DNA of 64,000 bases from Pycnococcus provasolii (taxonomy: Eukaryota > Chlorophyta > Pseudoscourfieldiophyceae > Pseudoscourfieldiales > Pycnococcaceae), in contig OW568885.1 in NCBI GenBank assembly GCA_938743325.2, forward strand, positions 496,001 to 560,000. The letters run 5' to 3'. The notes under the pieces are model-generated. The model ran no database searches. It saw only the letters and a list, made by a program, of their open reading frames with translations, and was not told the origin of the DNA. The translations under genes and the position numbers were made by a program. Shown here one piece after another: positions 47,872-57,569 of the stretch (the stretch's first letter is position 1; each line of letters begins with the position of its first letter).

Positions 47872-50800
47872 ATGAGAGGCTCATCACTCGTGGGGGTGGT
47901 GCTCGTTGCCGTCTTGATTGCCGTCTCGCTCCCAGGACGCACGCACGCGCTCTTCGCGCCGGGGGCAGCAGGTGCCGGAGCAGGCCAGCGGTTCGCAGGC
48001 GCGGCCGCCGTCGCCACGCCGACCGATCAGAGACTCGCTTCCATACAACTCGTCGTGCTCACGTCCGAGCCTGTACAATCAACAACGCAACTCGCGCGTA
48101 ACGTGTCGTTCGCCTTAACAGACGCAGTCGGATCGCCCGTGCCGCCGTCAGCCCTGCAGGCGTGGCTCGCCGCACCCGTCGCACCACCCACAGACCCGTC
48201 CACCATCAAACTTCTGCTTTCGGCAATTGCCGCGGACTTCTCGGCCGCCGGTGTCGCGCCGCGATCGGCGCACGCGCACGACGCACAAGCGGGCAAGTAC
48301 AGCGCCGTTTTGACATTCCCGAAGGAGGGTACCTACCTCCTCGTCACGGACTTTGTCGTGCAGACGACGTCGACGACGTCAACGCCGCGACCTTTATTCG
48401 TCACGAGGTACGCCAAGGTGGTCGTCGGCAGTGCACCGGACACACCCGCGACGGGTGAAATCGCGGACGTCGTCGCGTCGTCGGGAATACCGTGGACGCC
48501 AACCGCGTCGGACAACGACGACGACGCACGCACCGTGGTTGCACCAATCACCACAACCACCTCCGGCTCGTTGTACAGCTCGATCGAGGTGAACGGCGGC
48601 GGCGAGGTGTACGACGGGTCGTGCGTGAAGCTCTCGTTGAAATTTGGGACGACGCCAGACCTTGCGACGCCGGTGACGAACCTCAAGGCGGTATGGGGAA
48701 CACCCGCGTACATCTTCATGGCAAGCGCGTCGTCCATGGACAAGCTGCTTGCCGACGGCGACGCGCTTGCGGGTGGCTCAAGTGCGACGAATGCCGTGGG
48801 CATCGACCACACGCACGGGCTGCTTCAGCGACAGTACGCGTCGGTCGCGCCTGGCGGAGGGGCAACCACGGCCACGTCGTTAAGCACGGACGTATGCCAC
48901 GACGATGTGCAGCACCTTCGTCTCGAGCAGATGCCGTTCAACTTCGGACCCACCGTCGACATTCCGGTGCGATTTCGAACAGGGCGCGAGGACGAGATGG
49001 GTGACACGTTCGTGGTCATTGCGATGGTCGTCCACGAGGGCAAGCTGCACACCTTCCGCCACACCGTTGACGTGCTCGGATATGGCGCCGACGTGAGCGC
49101 ATCTAATGCGCCAGTGCAGGCTCTCGAATACGTGTCATTCGATGTGAAGCTGCACACTACGAGCAGCGCACGGAAGGGATCCGCAAAGGTGGACCTGCCC
49201 ACATCGCGCGTGCTCGGCGCATCCGTACCCTCGGTGCACGAGCCCACGGTGGTTTGCGTGGGCGAGGATCTCACGTCGGTGTACGTGGGAAATCTGCGCG
49301 AGAAATCGGATGGAAGCACGCTCACCACGAAGCTGAACTTTCGTGCCGCGGGGAAATATGCGTGCGCTATCGATGCGTACGTTGCAGCTCCACTTGTAGG
49401 TGCACTCAGCTCCGAAGGCTTTGCGGCGGCTCTGCGCCTCGAACGATTTGTGCAGGTGATCAAAGGGTCGGCATCCCCCATTACGCCGACGATGAAGTTC
49501 GAACCCGCCGCCGTCAAGGCTGTGGATGGAGCTGCCGTCCAACGAACGAGCCTCCTTGGGGTTTACAAGAAAGACTCGGAAAGTTGGCGAGTTGGATCGT
49601 ATCCGATGTCGGGCGATGCCGCCAACGGATACTACTTTTACGGAAATGCCTCGCATTCTTCCGCGGCAGCCACGAACTACATCAACAATGGCTTTGCGCC
49701 CATCCCACTCGCGACGAGCATCGACCCGGTGACTGCCAACATCACCGTGCACTCGAGCGTGAATCGCGGTGCGCCATTCTACAAGGATCGGTGCCTGAGC
49801 TGGAAGATGTCGGCAACCTTTGACCAAATCCTAGGCAAGAGCCCAGCCTTCACGGCATTTCAAGGGTCGAGCTGGTACACCATTGCCATACCTCTTTCGT
49901 CGTTCTCTTCCTCAAATTCGCTGAGGCCGACAATCCTGAGGTCGAGAGGAGAGGTGTTGGACATCGGAGGTAAGACGCAGGACAAGGGCATCTGGGAAGG
50001 AACCATCTCGCACGACTTTTGCCAACCGCATCACGAGCACATCGTGTATCCCGAGGCACAGGGAGGTCTGCGTGCAACCGTCCCGCCGACGTTCCTCAGT
50101 CACATGCGCCTCAGCAGCTCGGAAGAGCACGTGCTTATCGGCGTGCTTGCGACGGAAGGTGGTGCGCCCTCAGGGAACAATGATAAGTCGTATGTGACTG
50201 TACGAGAGTTCGTGGGGGTGTGTCCCGTGCCGGACGAGAAGGGCGTAATGCCCTGGTCTGATCCATGCACTTGGGGCAACGGACGCGGCGGTATTCCCAA
50301 GTTTGACGAGGTTGCGCGAATTCCCCGAGGACTTCGCGTCGCGTACGATGCCACGCAGCCTGCTATGGATACCATTCAGGTGTATGGAGAACTGCAGGTT
50401 AGCTCGGCACCCAATCAAAACATCACTCTCGCTTCCGAGGCGATCCTTGTGCACGCCGGCGGCGAATTCAACGTTGGATCTGCGGATTCACCGCTTCCAC
50501 CGTCGTCAAATCTTGAGATCAAGCTGCTGGGTGCCGAAGAAGGCGGATGCGAGAGCGCGGCGGATGACGGCATCGCTCTTCTCGCCATTGCTGGAGGTGC
50601 GGTACGAATTCACGGCAGTCTTGACGCGCCAAGCCATGCCATCCTTGCAACGGCAGTCGCTGCCGGTGAAACGAAAATAACAGTCGCAGATGGCGCTTCG
50701 TTCCTTGGCAAGTACCCGTGGCTGCCCCAGGCGAAAATATCTCTGGCGCCAGCTGATGAAAGCTACTGGAGAGTCGAGGAGGCTGTGATCGAAAGCATTA

Positions 50801-53800
50801 GCGGTGACACGATCCAATTGACGTCGCCTTTGAAGTACGATCATGACAAGGATTTGTTCATCCTATCTCGCAACGTGCTGCTGCATAGCACCACGGGTAC
50901 GGCTGGTGGCGGACGTGTCCTTCTCACTGGACCGTACACGGCTCCATCGGAAAGATTGCCAATAAGCCCAACGCGTCGCGCGTGCAAACCTCTTCGGCAT
51001 TTGTTCGCGCATGACGGCGAAGCTGTCATCTCGCCTGGAACGCTGGGAGACGTATTTCGCAGCGTGGGCGGCATGACAATGAAGCCTCCGCTCTTTACAT
51101 ATTTGCCGTCGGCGTCAGGCAGTAATGTTACGAGTCGACGTGAGCTGCATGCGGGAAATCTCGGATACTGGCTTGAGGCGTCAACAGCCGTCGAATACAG
51201 AGCTGCGGGAATCCCGCATTCGTTCCTTTCCGCGCAGAGCCAGAATCAGGCGATCTCGTCCCCTGAGCTCACCTTGTCTGCCGTCGAGGTTCATAAACTA
51301 GGCGGAAGCGGAGCTCGTGGCCGCGACGCGATCGTGGCTGGGTCGAGCGACTCGCTCGGTGTTTCCCGAGCGCCCACGTGGGCTGGACAGAGTTTGCTCG
51401 AAGGTCGTGGCAAGCTTCATTTGGACAAACTCGCCATGCACGATTTGTACTCGAAGTGCGTTAGTGTGGGCGGAGATGTCGGCGACGTCACGGTGAATAA
51501 TTGCACGTGCGTTGGCTCCATGGGCCATTCCTTTGCATTCTATCCGCCGGGCACAAGTACGCCCGAGAGCACGCCGACGACGACAAATGGGAAGTCGCCA
51601 CCTTGGACAATCAAGGGCAACGTCGCCATGGGTGCGCGTGCCGTTGGCGCTGCGGTAGCGGAGGAAACCAGCGACGTTCATCCTGCGGCATTCTATAACG
51701 CAATTGGGCCAACCCGTACTGGCCAGATCAGCAAGGCATTTCCTCCTAGCAGTCCCGATTTGATTTACGATGGCAATCTTGCGATTGGTATCGAGGGGTA
51801 TGGATATCTCTGGGATCGTGGACTGGGAGCGAAGGGAATCTTTGTTGGCAACAGGCAGTATGCGAACGCGAGATCGGGCAGCAGCCATTCGAGCGGCATG
51901 GGCACGTCGCTCGTGGATCCATTCCGTGCCGACGAGAATCACTATCTTAGCTGTTCGATGCCGCAGGGAAAGGAAGATGGAGCCGCCACTTCCACAGAGC
52001 TGCAGCCGTTCTTGCCCCCCGCTGCAAGCCCAGGTATCTACGAGGAGGCGACAGTACTTTCTGATAGCGCAATTCCTGATGACCTGTCTCGCATCGTGCT
52101 TGGAGAAGTCGGTGTCAAATGGTTCACCTTCGATGTTCCGAAGAATGCGGCGTTCGTTTACGTCAATTTCTCGGCATTTGACGAAGATTATTTCGTATCT
52201 CTCGACATCAATGGTGGTCTACCGTGCCTGCCACTCAGCGGACGTCCCGACTGTCCACTCAGTGTGTCCAACGGCATCCCATATGGATTCAAAACGTGGT
52301 TCGTGGCGGGAAAAATTTCTGGGGCAAGACACCACAACAACCAGAATATGCCGCAAGTCTGGTCGAACTTTGTTTTTAAGTACGGAACGTGGCAGCTCGG
52401 CGTGATTTCTGAAACCGTCAGACCGACGACATTTGGAATAAATGCTCTGTCGTACGCCACGTGCCCTGACGAGAATCAAATTGGCCTTCCCACTGACAAG
52501 ACGAGCAATTTCACGTGTGTTGATGTGAAGCACATTCGCACAGGAATTCGGTACAAAGCTTCGCTCAAGTCAGTACGGTACGATGGCGTGAGCGGTACTT
52601 ACTTTTCGTTTGACGTACCTGAACGAACGAGCGCGCTATGGGTTGGTTTGAAGAAGACGAGACAAACCAACTACGGCAAATCGCAGCTTCACTTGCGCAC
52701 GGCATATGGCGTCGCTCCATTCGTCACTGGCATTGACGGCTCGTTTCTAGAAGCGTACCCGAATTTAAAGATTGATTTTGGCACTGGCGATCCAACCAAC
52801 GCGTACTCGGATGTCACGCCCGACGAGAGGTGGACGATTCCGGACCCCAACCCGAAACCTGGCAGGTACTACATGCTGATCTACGAGACTGTGAATGGGA
52901 CTCCGGAACAGAACAAGACGTACACTCCGACTGAGGTGGAGATTTACATCCATGCTGATTCATGCAGCCCCATGATGGCGGGAGATGGCTACTGGCTTTC
53001 GCCGTCAACACAAGGAGAAATTGCCAAGGCGTCAAAAGTCGAACCGCCGTGTTTCCACTGCTCGTCTCCCAGTGTTAGCATCAACCCGCGCTTTGCGAAT
53101 GGTGTGCTGTACAATCGGTGGAAGCCAAATCCTGGTACGGGCCGCCGCGTTAGCGTGAGCCAGCGCACGTTGATGCGAATTCACGTGCCGCTTTACGCGC
53201 GATGGGTCAACATCACCATCACCACAAAGCTGAGTGATGCGGAGGCGGCTGTGGTGTACGGATCTGCAAACGATGCAAAGTACCAAGAACAGAAGACGGC
53301 CATCGAGGGTGTTCGTGGCATGAAGCCTGACACTTTGATGCTTCGCAAGTGGAACGTGCCATTCATCCGTGACAATGGCGAGTTTTACAATTGGGTGTCA
53401 GATCTCTCTCAAAGCGGGGATCACACGGGCTATTCTACCACAGATCCGTACACGCTTAGCATCAACGTGCCTTACTACATGCTTCATGCCTCGGCAGGTG
53501 ACTGGTACGCTGCGGTGGAATGGGCATCTGCGAACAGCAACGTCTGGTTCAAATTCAGCGTTACGGTTGAGCAAGGAAGCTGTCCTTCAAACCCGGCGCA
53601 TGCCTGCTCTGGCCATGGCACGTGCTACTACTCCAACGTATCGTCCACGTCATCCGACGGTGATCGCGGCAATGAGCCCACTGGCGGCGTGGCAAGCAGT
53701 CGCGTGCCGTTCTGCGCGTGCGATCCTGGATACAGCGGAGAGGACTGCTCGCATCACGTTGGAAATGAGCATGCAGGCTATCGCGAGCCACCTCCACCCG

Positions 53801-54789
53801 CTTTGATTCTTGACTCTCTCATGACGGATGATCACCTACGGCAGAAGGTCACAGTATTGCCGGACTCTGCCAATGCTACGTGCAATTCCGTTACGCTTGC
53901 AGCGGCCGGCCCACCCAGCCCGCCTCCACCCAGCCCGCCTCCTCCACCGCCGCCGAGTCCTCCTCCACCGCCACCACCTCCGCCGAGTCCGCCACCGAGT
54001 CCGCCGCCACCACCGCTGCCGCCGCCGCCACCACCACCGCCACCGCCGCCTCCACCATCGCCGCCACCGCCGCCACTCGAGCTGAAGGCTGGCGAGCGCG
54101 CGGTGGTGTCCTTTGCACTTACTTATCCCGAGCTTCCGTTCAGCGCAGAGGGCGAGAGCAAGCTGCGCGACGAGCTCCGTTCGAGCATCTCGCAGGCTTT
54201 GTCTGCGAATGCCGACGACATTGAAGTGGTGGTGATCAGCAACGGTGCCGGTGGCACCACGGCTGCCGTCGAGGTGGTCATGCCCGAGGGACAAAATGGC
54301 GAGGCAGTTTCGGCAAAGCTCACCTCCTCCTCCATATCCAATCTGACAAGCTCGTCCTCGTATCTCTCAGGCATTGACACATCCAGCGCTTCCGTGACCG
54401 GCGTTAGCGTTGCTTTGCAAGCAGCTTCCCCGCCACCACCGCCATCGCCGCCGTCGCCACCGCCACCATCTCCTCCTCCGCCTCCTCCACCCGTTCCCTC
54501 CAACACCATCGTATCGCCCTCGACAACCGCCGCATCTGGCGGCAAGAAGGGCATGGACGAGACCACGCTCATTGCCGTGGTTGGCGGTTGCGCTGGTGCC
54601 GCCATTCTGCTTGGCCTTGTAGGTGGGTACGTCATCGCCAAGCGGCGTGCATACGCGGATGTTCTCAAGTTGAACCCGTACGGCGCGCACATGAACAGCG
54701 CCTACGGTGTTGACGGCACGGGCGGCTTTTCGGACGTCGAGATGTCGAACGGCAACGGCGTGAATGGCGCGTACTCGACGGGCCGGTAG
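47872..54789 (+). CDS. Giant single-pass surface protein with G8 domain, EGF-like unit and SPPPP rods
   Basis: A 2305-aa product from the ATG at 47872. A signal peptide (1-28, LVGVVLVAVLIAVSLPG) ends near THALF. The N-terminal 780 residues are beta-rich. A G8 domain occupies about 784-890 (WSDPCTWGNGRGGIPKFDEV, IQVYGELQV), a fold found in PKHD1, CEMIP and their relatives. A right-handed beta-helix-like region follows, with the EGF-like unit CSGHGTCYYSNV ... CACDPGYSGEDCSHH at about 1900-1965. A Pro-rich rod lies at 2013-2068, then a small alpha/beta domain of about 110 residues that may be SEA-like. A second Pro-rich stretch and a membrane helix (about 2230-2257, VVGGCAGAAILLGLVGGYV) close the protein, with a 50-residue cytoplasmic tail. 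Role inferred: cell-surface or scale/wall contact, perhaps glycan binding. Confidence 0.88.
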   Translation: MRGSSLVGVVLVAVLIAVSLPGRTHALFAPGAAGAGAGQRFAGAAAVATPTDQRLASIQLVVLTSEPVQSTTQLARNVSFALTDAVGSPVPPSALQAWLAAPVAPPTDPSTIKLLLSAIAADFSAAGVAPRSAHAHDAQAGKYSAVLTFPKEGTYLLVTDFVVQTTSTTSTPRPLFVTRYAKVVVGSAPDTPATGEIADVVASSGIPWTPTASDNDDDARTVVAPITTTTSGSLYSSIEVNGGGEVYDGSCVKLSLKFGTTPDLATPVTNLKAVWGTPAYIFMASASSMDKLLADGDALAGGSSATNAVGIDHTHGLLQRQYASVAPGGGATTATSLSTDVCHDDVQHLRLEQMPFNFGPTVDIPVRFRTGREDEMGDTFVVIAMVVHEGKLHTFRHTVDVLGYGADVSASNAPVQALEYVSFDVKLHTTSSARKGSAKVDLPTSRVLGASVPSVHEPTVVCVGEDLTSVYVGNLREKSDGSTLTTKLNFRAAGKYACAIDAYVAAPLVGALSSEGFAAALRLERFVQVIKGSASPITPTMKFEPAAVKAVDGAAVQRTSLLGVYKKDSESWRVGSYPMSGDAANGYYFYGNASHSSAAATNYINNGFAPIPLATSIDPVTANITVHSSVNRGAPFYKDRCLSWKMSATFDQILGKSPAFTAFQGSSWYTIAIPLSSFSSSNSLRPTILRSRGEVLDIGGKTQDKGIWEGTISHDFCQPHHEHIVYPEAQGGLRATVPPTFLSHMRLSSSEEHVLIGVLATEGGAPSGNNDKSYVTVREFVGVCPVPDEKGVMPWSDPCTWGNGRGGIPKFDEVARIPRGLRVAYDATQPAMDTIQVYGELQVSSAPNQNITLASEAILVHAGGEFNVGSADSPLPPSSNLEIKLLGAEEGGCESAADDGIALLAIAGGAVRIHGSLDAPSHAILATAVAAGETKITVADGASFLGKYPWLPQAKISLAPADESYWRVEEAVIESISGDTIQLTSPLKYDHDKDLFILSRNVLLHSTTGTAGGGRVLLTGPYTAPSERLPISPTRRACKPLRHLFAHDGEAVISPGTLGDVFRSVGGMTMKPPLFTYLPSASGSNVTSRRELHAGNLGYWLEASTAVEYRAAGIPHSFLSAQSQNQAISSPELTLSAVEVHKLGGSGARGRDAIVAGSSDSLGVSRAPTWAGQSLLEGRGKLHLDKLAMHDLYSKCVSVGGDVGDVTVNNCTCVGSMGHSFAFYPPGTSTPESTPTTTNGKSPPWTIKGNVAMGARAVGAAVAEETSDVHPAAFYNAIGPTRTGQISKAFPPSSPDLIYDGNLAIGIEGYGYLWDRGLGAKGIFVGNRQYANARSGSSHSSGMGTSLVDPFRADENHYLSCSMPQGKEDGAATSTELQPFLPPAASPGIYEEATVLSDSAIPDDLSRIVLGEVGVKWFTFDVPKNAAFVYVNFSAFDEDYFVSLDINGGLPCLPLSGRPDCPLSVSNGIPYGFKTWFVAGKISGARHHNNQNMPQVWSNFVFKYGTWQLGVISETVRPTTFGINALSYATCPDENQIGLPTDKTSNFTCVDVKHIRTGIRYKASLKSVRYDGVSGTYFSFDVPERTSALWVGLKKTRQTNYGKSQLHLRTAYGVAPFVTGIDGSFLEAYPNLKIDFGTGDPTNAYSDVTPDERWTIPDPNPKPGRYYMLIYETVNGTPEQNKTYTPTEVEIYIHADSCSPMMAGDGYWLSPSTQGEIAKASKVEPPCFHCSSPSVSINPRFANGVLYNRWKPNPGTGRRVSVSQRTLMRIHVPLYARWVNITITTKLSDAEAAVVYGSANDAKYQEQKTAIEGVRGMKPDTLMLRKWNVPFIRDNGEFYNWVSDLSQSGDHTGYSTTDPYTLSINVPYYMLHASAGDWYAAVEWASANSNVWFKFSVTVEQGSCPSNPAHACSGHGTCYYSNVSSTSSDGDRGNEPTGGVASSRVPFCACDPGYSGEDCSHHVGNEHAGYREPPPPALILDSLMTDDHLRQKVTVLPDSANATCNSVTLAAAGPPSPPPPSPPPPPPPSPPPPPPPPPSPPPSPPPPPLPPPPPPPPPPPPPSPPPPPLELKAGERAVVSFALTYPELPFSAEGESKLRDELRSSISQALSANADDIEVVVISNGAGGTTAAVEVVMPEGQNGEAVSAKLTSSSISNLTSSSSYLSGIDTSSASVTGVSVALQAASPPPPPSPPSPPPPSPPPPPPPVPSNTIVSPSTTAASGGKKGMDETTLIAVVGGCAGAAILLGLVGGYVIAKRRAYADVLKLNPYGAHMNSAYGVDGTGGFSDVEMSNGNGVNGAYSTGR

Positions 54790-54915
54790 GCGCCATTCGT
54801 ATGAATTGATTTCACAATAGAAACTTTTGTTGTAATAATTCTTTTCTTTTCTGGTCTATACGTGCTAGAAAGCATCAACTTGATTGATTACAAAAAGAAA
54901 ACAAAATCCACTGGC

Positions 54916-55809
54916 TTAGCGCCGGGACGTAGACGCCCCACCTGCCAACTTGCGCCTCTTCTGCTTGTTCTTGTCGTTTTCAGCCTTAAGCTCGTAGACG
55001 ATGTCAACGAGCTTTTGCGCAACATCAAAGGCGTCCATCTGGTCCTTCTTCTGATCGTCCCACGCAACATGCACGGCGTGCTGACCTGATGCGTTCACCT
55101 TCTCGAGGTACAGGCGTTCCTCGGCGATCTGGAACATAATCTCCTCGCCCCACTTCTCCTTGATCTTCACAAGCTCAGGGTCATCGTAAATGATCGCGTA
55201 CCCATTCTTTTCGTTGCCACTTTCGTCGTTCGTGCTCACCACCTTGAGTGGACTAAAATTGGCATTGATCAAGAGTTCGTTGAGTTTTGAGACTTCCTCG
55301 GCGACAGCATCGGGACCTTCTGTGAATTTGCTCAGCATTTCTTTAACGGTGCATTGCTGCACTTCTCCCACGCGTCGTATGTGAAGTTTCTCCCACTTCT
55401 CCCACGGCAGCGTGCGATTGAGCTCGTCGAACATGCTCTGCGCATCTTCGATTCGGTGGCGAAAAGCGCCTCGTTTCTGTTTGTACTCCATACTCTCAGC
55501 AAGTAGGCTCGAATAGAGCTCATCTCTCATCTCTGCTTCCGACTCCGTTGCAGCAACTTTCTCCTTCCAAGTATTTGCCATCTTCTCCGCAGACTTGGCT
55601 TTGTCTTCCAGCGCCATCATCCTTTGTTTCTCCGCGTGATCCTTCTCCTTGGGAATGTCTTCTAGCGCCAACATCGTTTGTTTCTTCTCCGTGTGATTTT
55701 TCTCCTTGGCAAACATTTCGCGCAACGCCTTATTCTCTGCCTCGAGCGCTGCTACGCGCAGTTGGAGCTCGATCTCCACCCCCAATCCTTCCGCTGACGA
55801 GGCCGCCAT
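54916..55809 (-). CDS. XH-domain coiled-coil protein
   Basis: A 297-aa product from the ATG at 55809; an in-frame ATG at 55950 adds 47 residues. Residues 10-115 are a charged coiled coil with a repeated KEKxHxEK block. The C-terminal half follows the plant XH pattern: LHIRRVGEV (for kRmGEld), YDDPELVKIKEKWGEEIMFQ, LYLEKVNASGQHAVHVAWDD and a closing helix. In land plants XH occurs in IDN2 and FDM proteins, partners in RNA-directed DNA methylation that also carry XS and zinc-finger domains. Those are missing here, as is any partner nearby. The tail is basic (KNKQKRRKL). It diverges from the phosphoglycerate mutase gene with a 165-bp gap. Confidence 0.7.
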   Translation of the reverse strand: MAASSAEGLGVEIELQLRVAALEAENKALREMFAKEKNHTEKKQTMLALEDIPKEKDHAEKQRMMALEDKAKSAEKMANTWKEKVAATESEAEMRDELYSSLLAESMEYKQKRGAFRHRIEDAQSMFDELNRTLPWEKWEKLHIRRVGEVQQCTVKEMLSKFTEGPDAVAEEVSKLNELLINANFSPLKVVSTNDESGNEKNGYAIIYDDPELVKIKEKWGEEIMFQIAEERLYLEKVNASGQHAVHVAWDDQKKDQMDAFDVAQKLVDIVYELKAENDKNKQKRRKLAGGASTSRR

Positions 55810-55974
55810 AACTTCGGAAAACGGTGAACTTCGGAAAAAAAAAGTGACACAAGGTGCACGCGGAAGGTCCGAGGATTCGAGCAAGGGACGGGAAGTGACG
55901 CGTGGCATCACAGATAGATGATTGCGATTCGGGGTTAGGAGTCCCGCCACCTCCTGTCACTCCACCCCATCCCC

Positions 55975-57513
55975 ATGCCGGCGGTGGTGCTCGTATTACT
56001 GGACGGCGTCGGCGACGTCTCCGTCGCCGCGCTGCGCCACCAGTCGCCTTTACAAGCCGCACACACGCCGTTCCTTGACGCAGCCGCGTCACTGTCAGCA
56101 CTTCCACATTCAAAAGCTTCACCACCTCCTTGCTCTCCACCGCTCTCTCCACCATCGTCACTGTCGCCTCATCCTCACGGTCCTCATGATAGCGGCTCAG
56201 CCTTGGATGCACTGGCAGTCCTCGGACTGTGCGATACCGTAGCGCCGGGTGTCGCGCCAGGATCAGACACCGCACACCTCTCTCTTCTCGGATACCCTCC
56301 TCAGACGTACTACAGAGGACGAGGCGCGTTCGAAAGCATGGGTGCGGGCATGCACATGCGCGTCGGAGACGTCGCATTTAAGTGCAATTTTGCGACGCTA
56401 AAGGACGAAGTCGTCGTTAGCAGGAGGTGCGACAGGCATTTCGAGGAAGAGGGTCCTATCCTATGCGCTGCGATCGACGGCACAGTCGTCGACGACGTGC
56501 CCGGCGCGGTCCCCGTAAGCGTCAGCTGCTCTTACGCGACGGAACACAGGTGCGGAGTTGTGCTTCGCGCACTTGACGGAAAACCGCTGAGCGACGAAGT
56601 ATCAGGCACAGACCCGCTTAAGGACAACCTGCCACTCGGGAGGTCGGAGCAAAAGTCCGGCGCGCGCGAACCTGAGCGAGCTGCACAAACCGCCGCCGCC
56701 ATCAACGCTGTCTCAGACCGCATATGTGCAATGCTGGAGACGCACCCGCTGAACGCAGAGCGCGCTAGCCGGGGAAAGGCGCCCGCGAACGTCGTTCTGC
56801 TTCGCGGCTGTGCCGCACGTGCTGAGGCGCCGACATTTCTCGAGCGTCACGGACTCCGCGGGTGCGTGCTTGCTCCGACGCGCATCATAGCGGGCCTGGC
56901 GGAGAGCGTGGGCATGAAGGTGCTGCCCAATCCGCCGGGTGCCACTGGAGACTACAGAACGCGGCTGAGTGCAAAGGTGAAAGCTACCGTCGAAGCCGTT
57001 GCCAGTGGATGCTACGACTTTATTTTCCTGCACGTCAAGGCAATCGACGACGCATCGCACGACAGCAACCTCGGTCTTAAGGTGCGCTTCATCGAGGCTG
57101 CGGATTTGATGGTGGGTCAGCTCGTTCGACACCTGCAGCCTCATGGACGATGCGGCCTGATCGTCACGGGAGATCATAGCACGCCAGTGCTTTACGGCGA
57201 TCACAGCTGCGAGCCGGTGCCCTTTCTTGCCACATTCACGGATAACGTGTGGCGTGAGTACGTCAGCAGGTATGGCGAGGCGGAGGTGATCGCAATGACG
57301 GATGTGGAGATCGAGCCTCCAGCGGAGCATGCTGGGGTACCTGAACATGCATCGTTAAGAGCAGCGTCGAAAGACGGCAATAACGACGATACTGGTGCCA
57401 AACTTGCGTTCAACGAAGTGTCAGCTGCGCGAGGATATCTCGGACGGTTCCCAGGTTGCGAAGTGATGCGCATCGTGAGCGCGATGCTCGAATCGCTTAC
57501 AAGTGTAAAATAA
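55975..57513 (+). CDS. Cofactor-independent phosphoglycerate mutase, archaeal (ApgM) type
   Basis: The 512-aa enzyme interconverts 3- and 2-phosphoglycerate in glycolysis. Alkaline-phosphatase-superfamily motifs are in place: metal-binding LLDGVGD at the start, the nucleophile region SDTAHLSLLGYPPQTYY, FIFLHVKAIDDASHD, LIVTGDHSTPV and GDHSCEPVPFL. GAFESMGAGM and FKCNFATL are typical of the ApgM branch and differ from the plant-type iPGM. A Ser/Pro/His-rich insert near residues 45-75 is unusual. There is no presequence, so a cytosolic location is expected. The stop codon lies 56 bp from that of the convergent UFD2 gene. Confidence 0.92.
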   Translation: MPAVVLVLLDGVGDVSVAALRHQSPLQAAHTPFLDAAASLSALPHSKASPPPCSPPLSPPSSLSPHPHGPHDSGSALDALAVLGLCDTVAPGVAPGSDTAHLSLLGYPPQTYYRGRGAFESMGAGMHMRVGDVAFKCNFATLKDEVVVSRRCDRHFEEEGPILCAAIDGTVVDDVPGAVPVSVSCSYATEHRCGVVLRALDGKPLSDEVSGTDPLKDNLPLGRSEQKSGAREPERAAQTAAAINAVSDRICAMLETHPLNAERASRGKAPANVVLLRGCAARAEAPTFLERHGLRGCVLAPTRIIAGLAESVGMKVLPNPPGATGDYRTRLSAKVKATVEAVASGCYDFIFLHVKAIDDASHDSNLGLKVRFIEAADLMVGQLVRHLQPHGRCGLIVTGDHSTPVLYGDHSCEPVPFLATFTDNVWREYVSRYGEAEVIAMTDVEIEPPAEHAGVPEHASLRAASKDGNNDDTGAKLAFNEVSAARGYLGRFPGCEVMRIVSAMLESLTSVK

Positions 57514-57569
57514 AACTAGGAACATGTACTATTGAATGAGCAATCAATCTGTTTTACTACGTCATACTT

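Noticed and set aside
53880-54085. Pro-, Arg/Trp- and His-rich ORFs in other frames of the SPPPP rods
   Set aside because: They arise from the low-complexity CCN repeats of the real frame.
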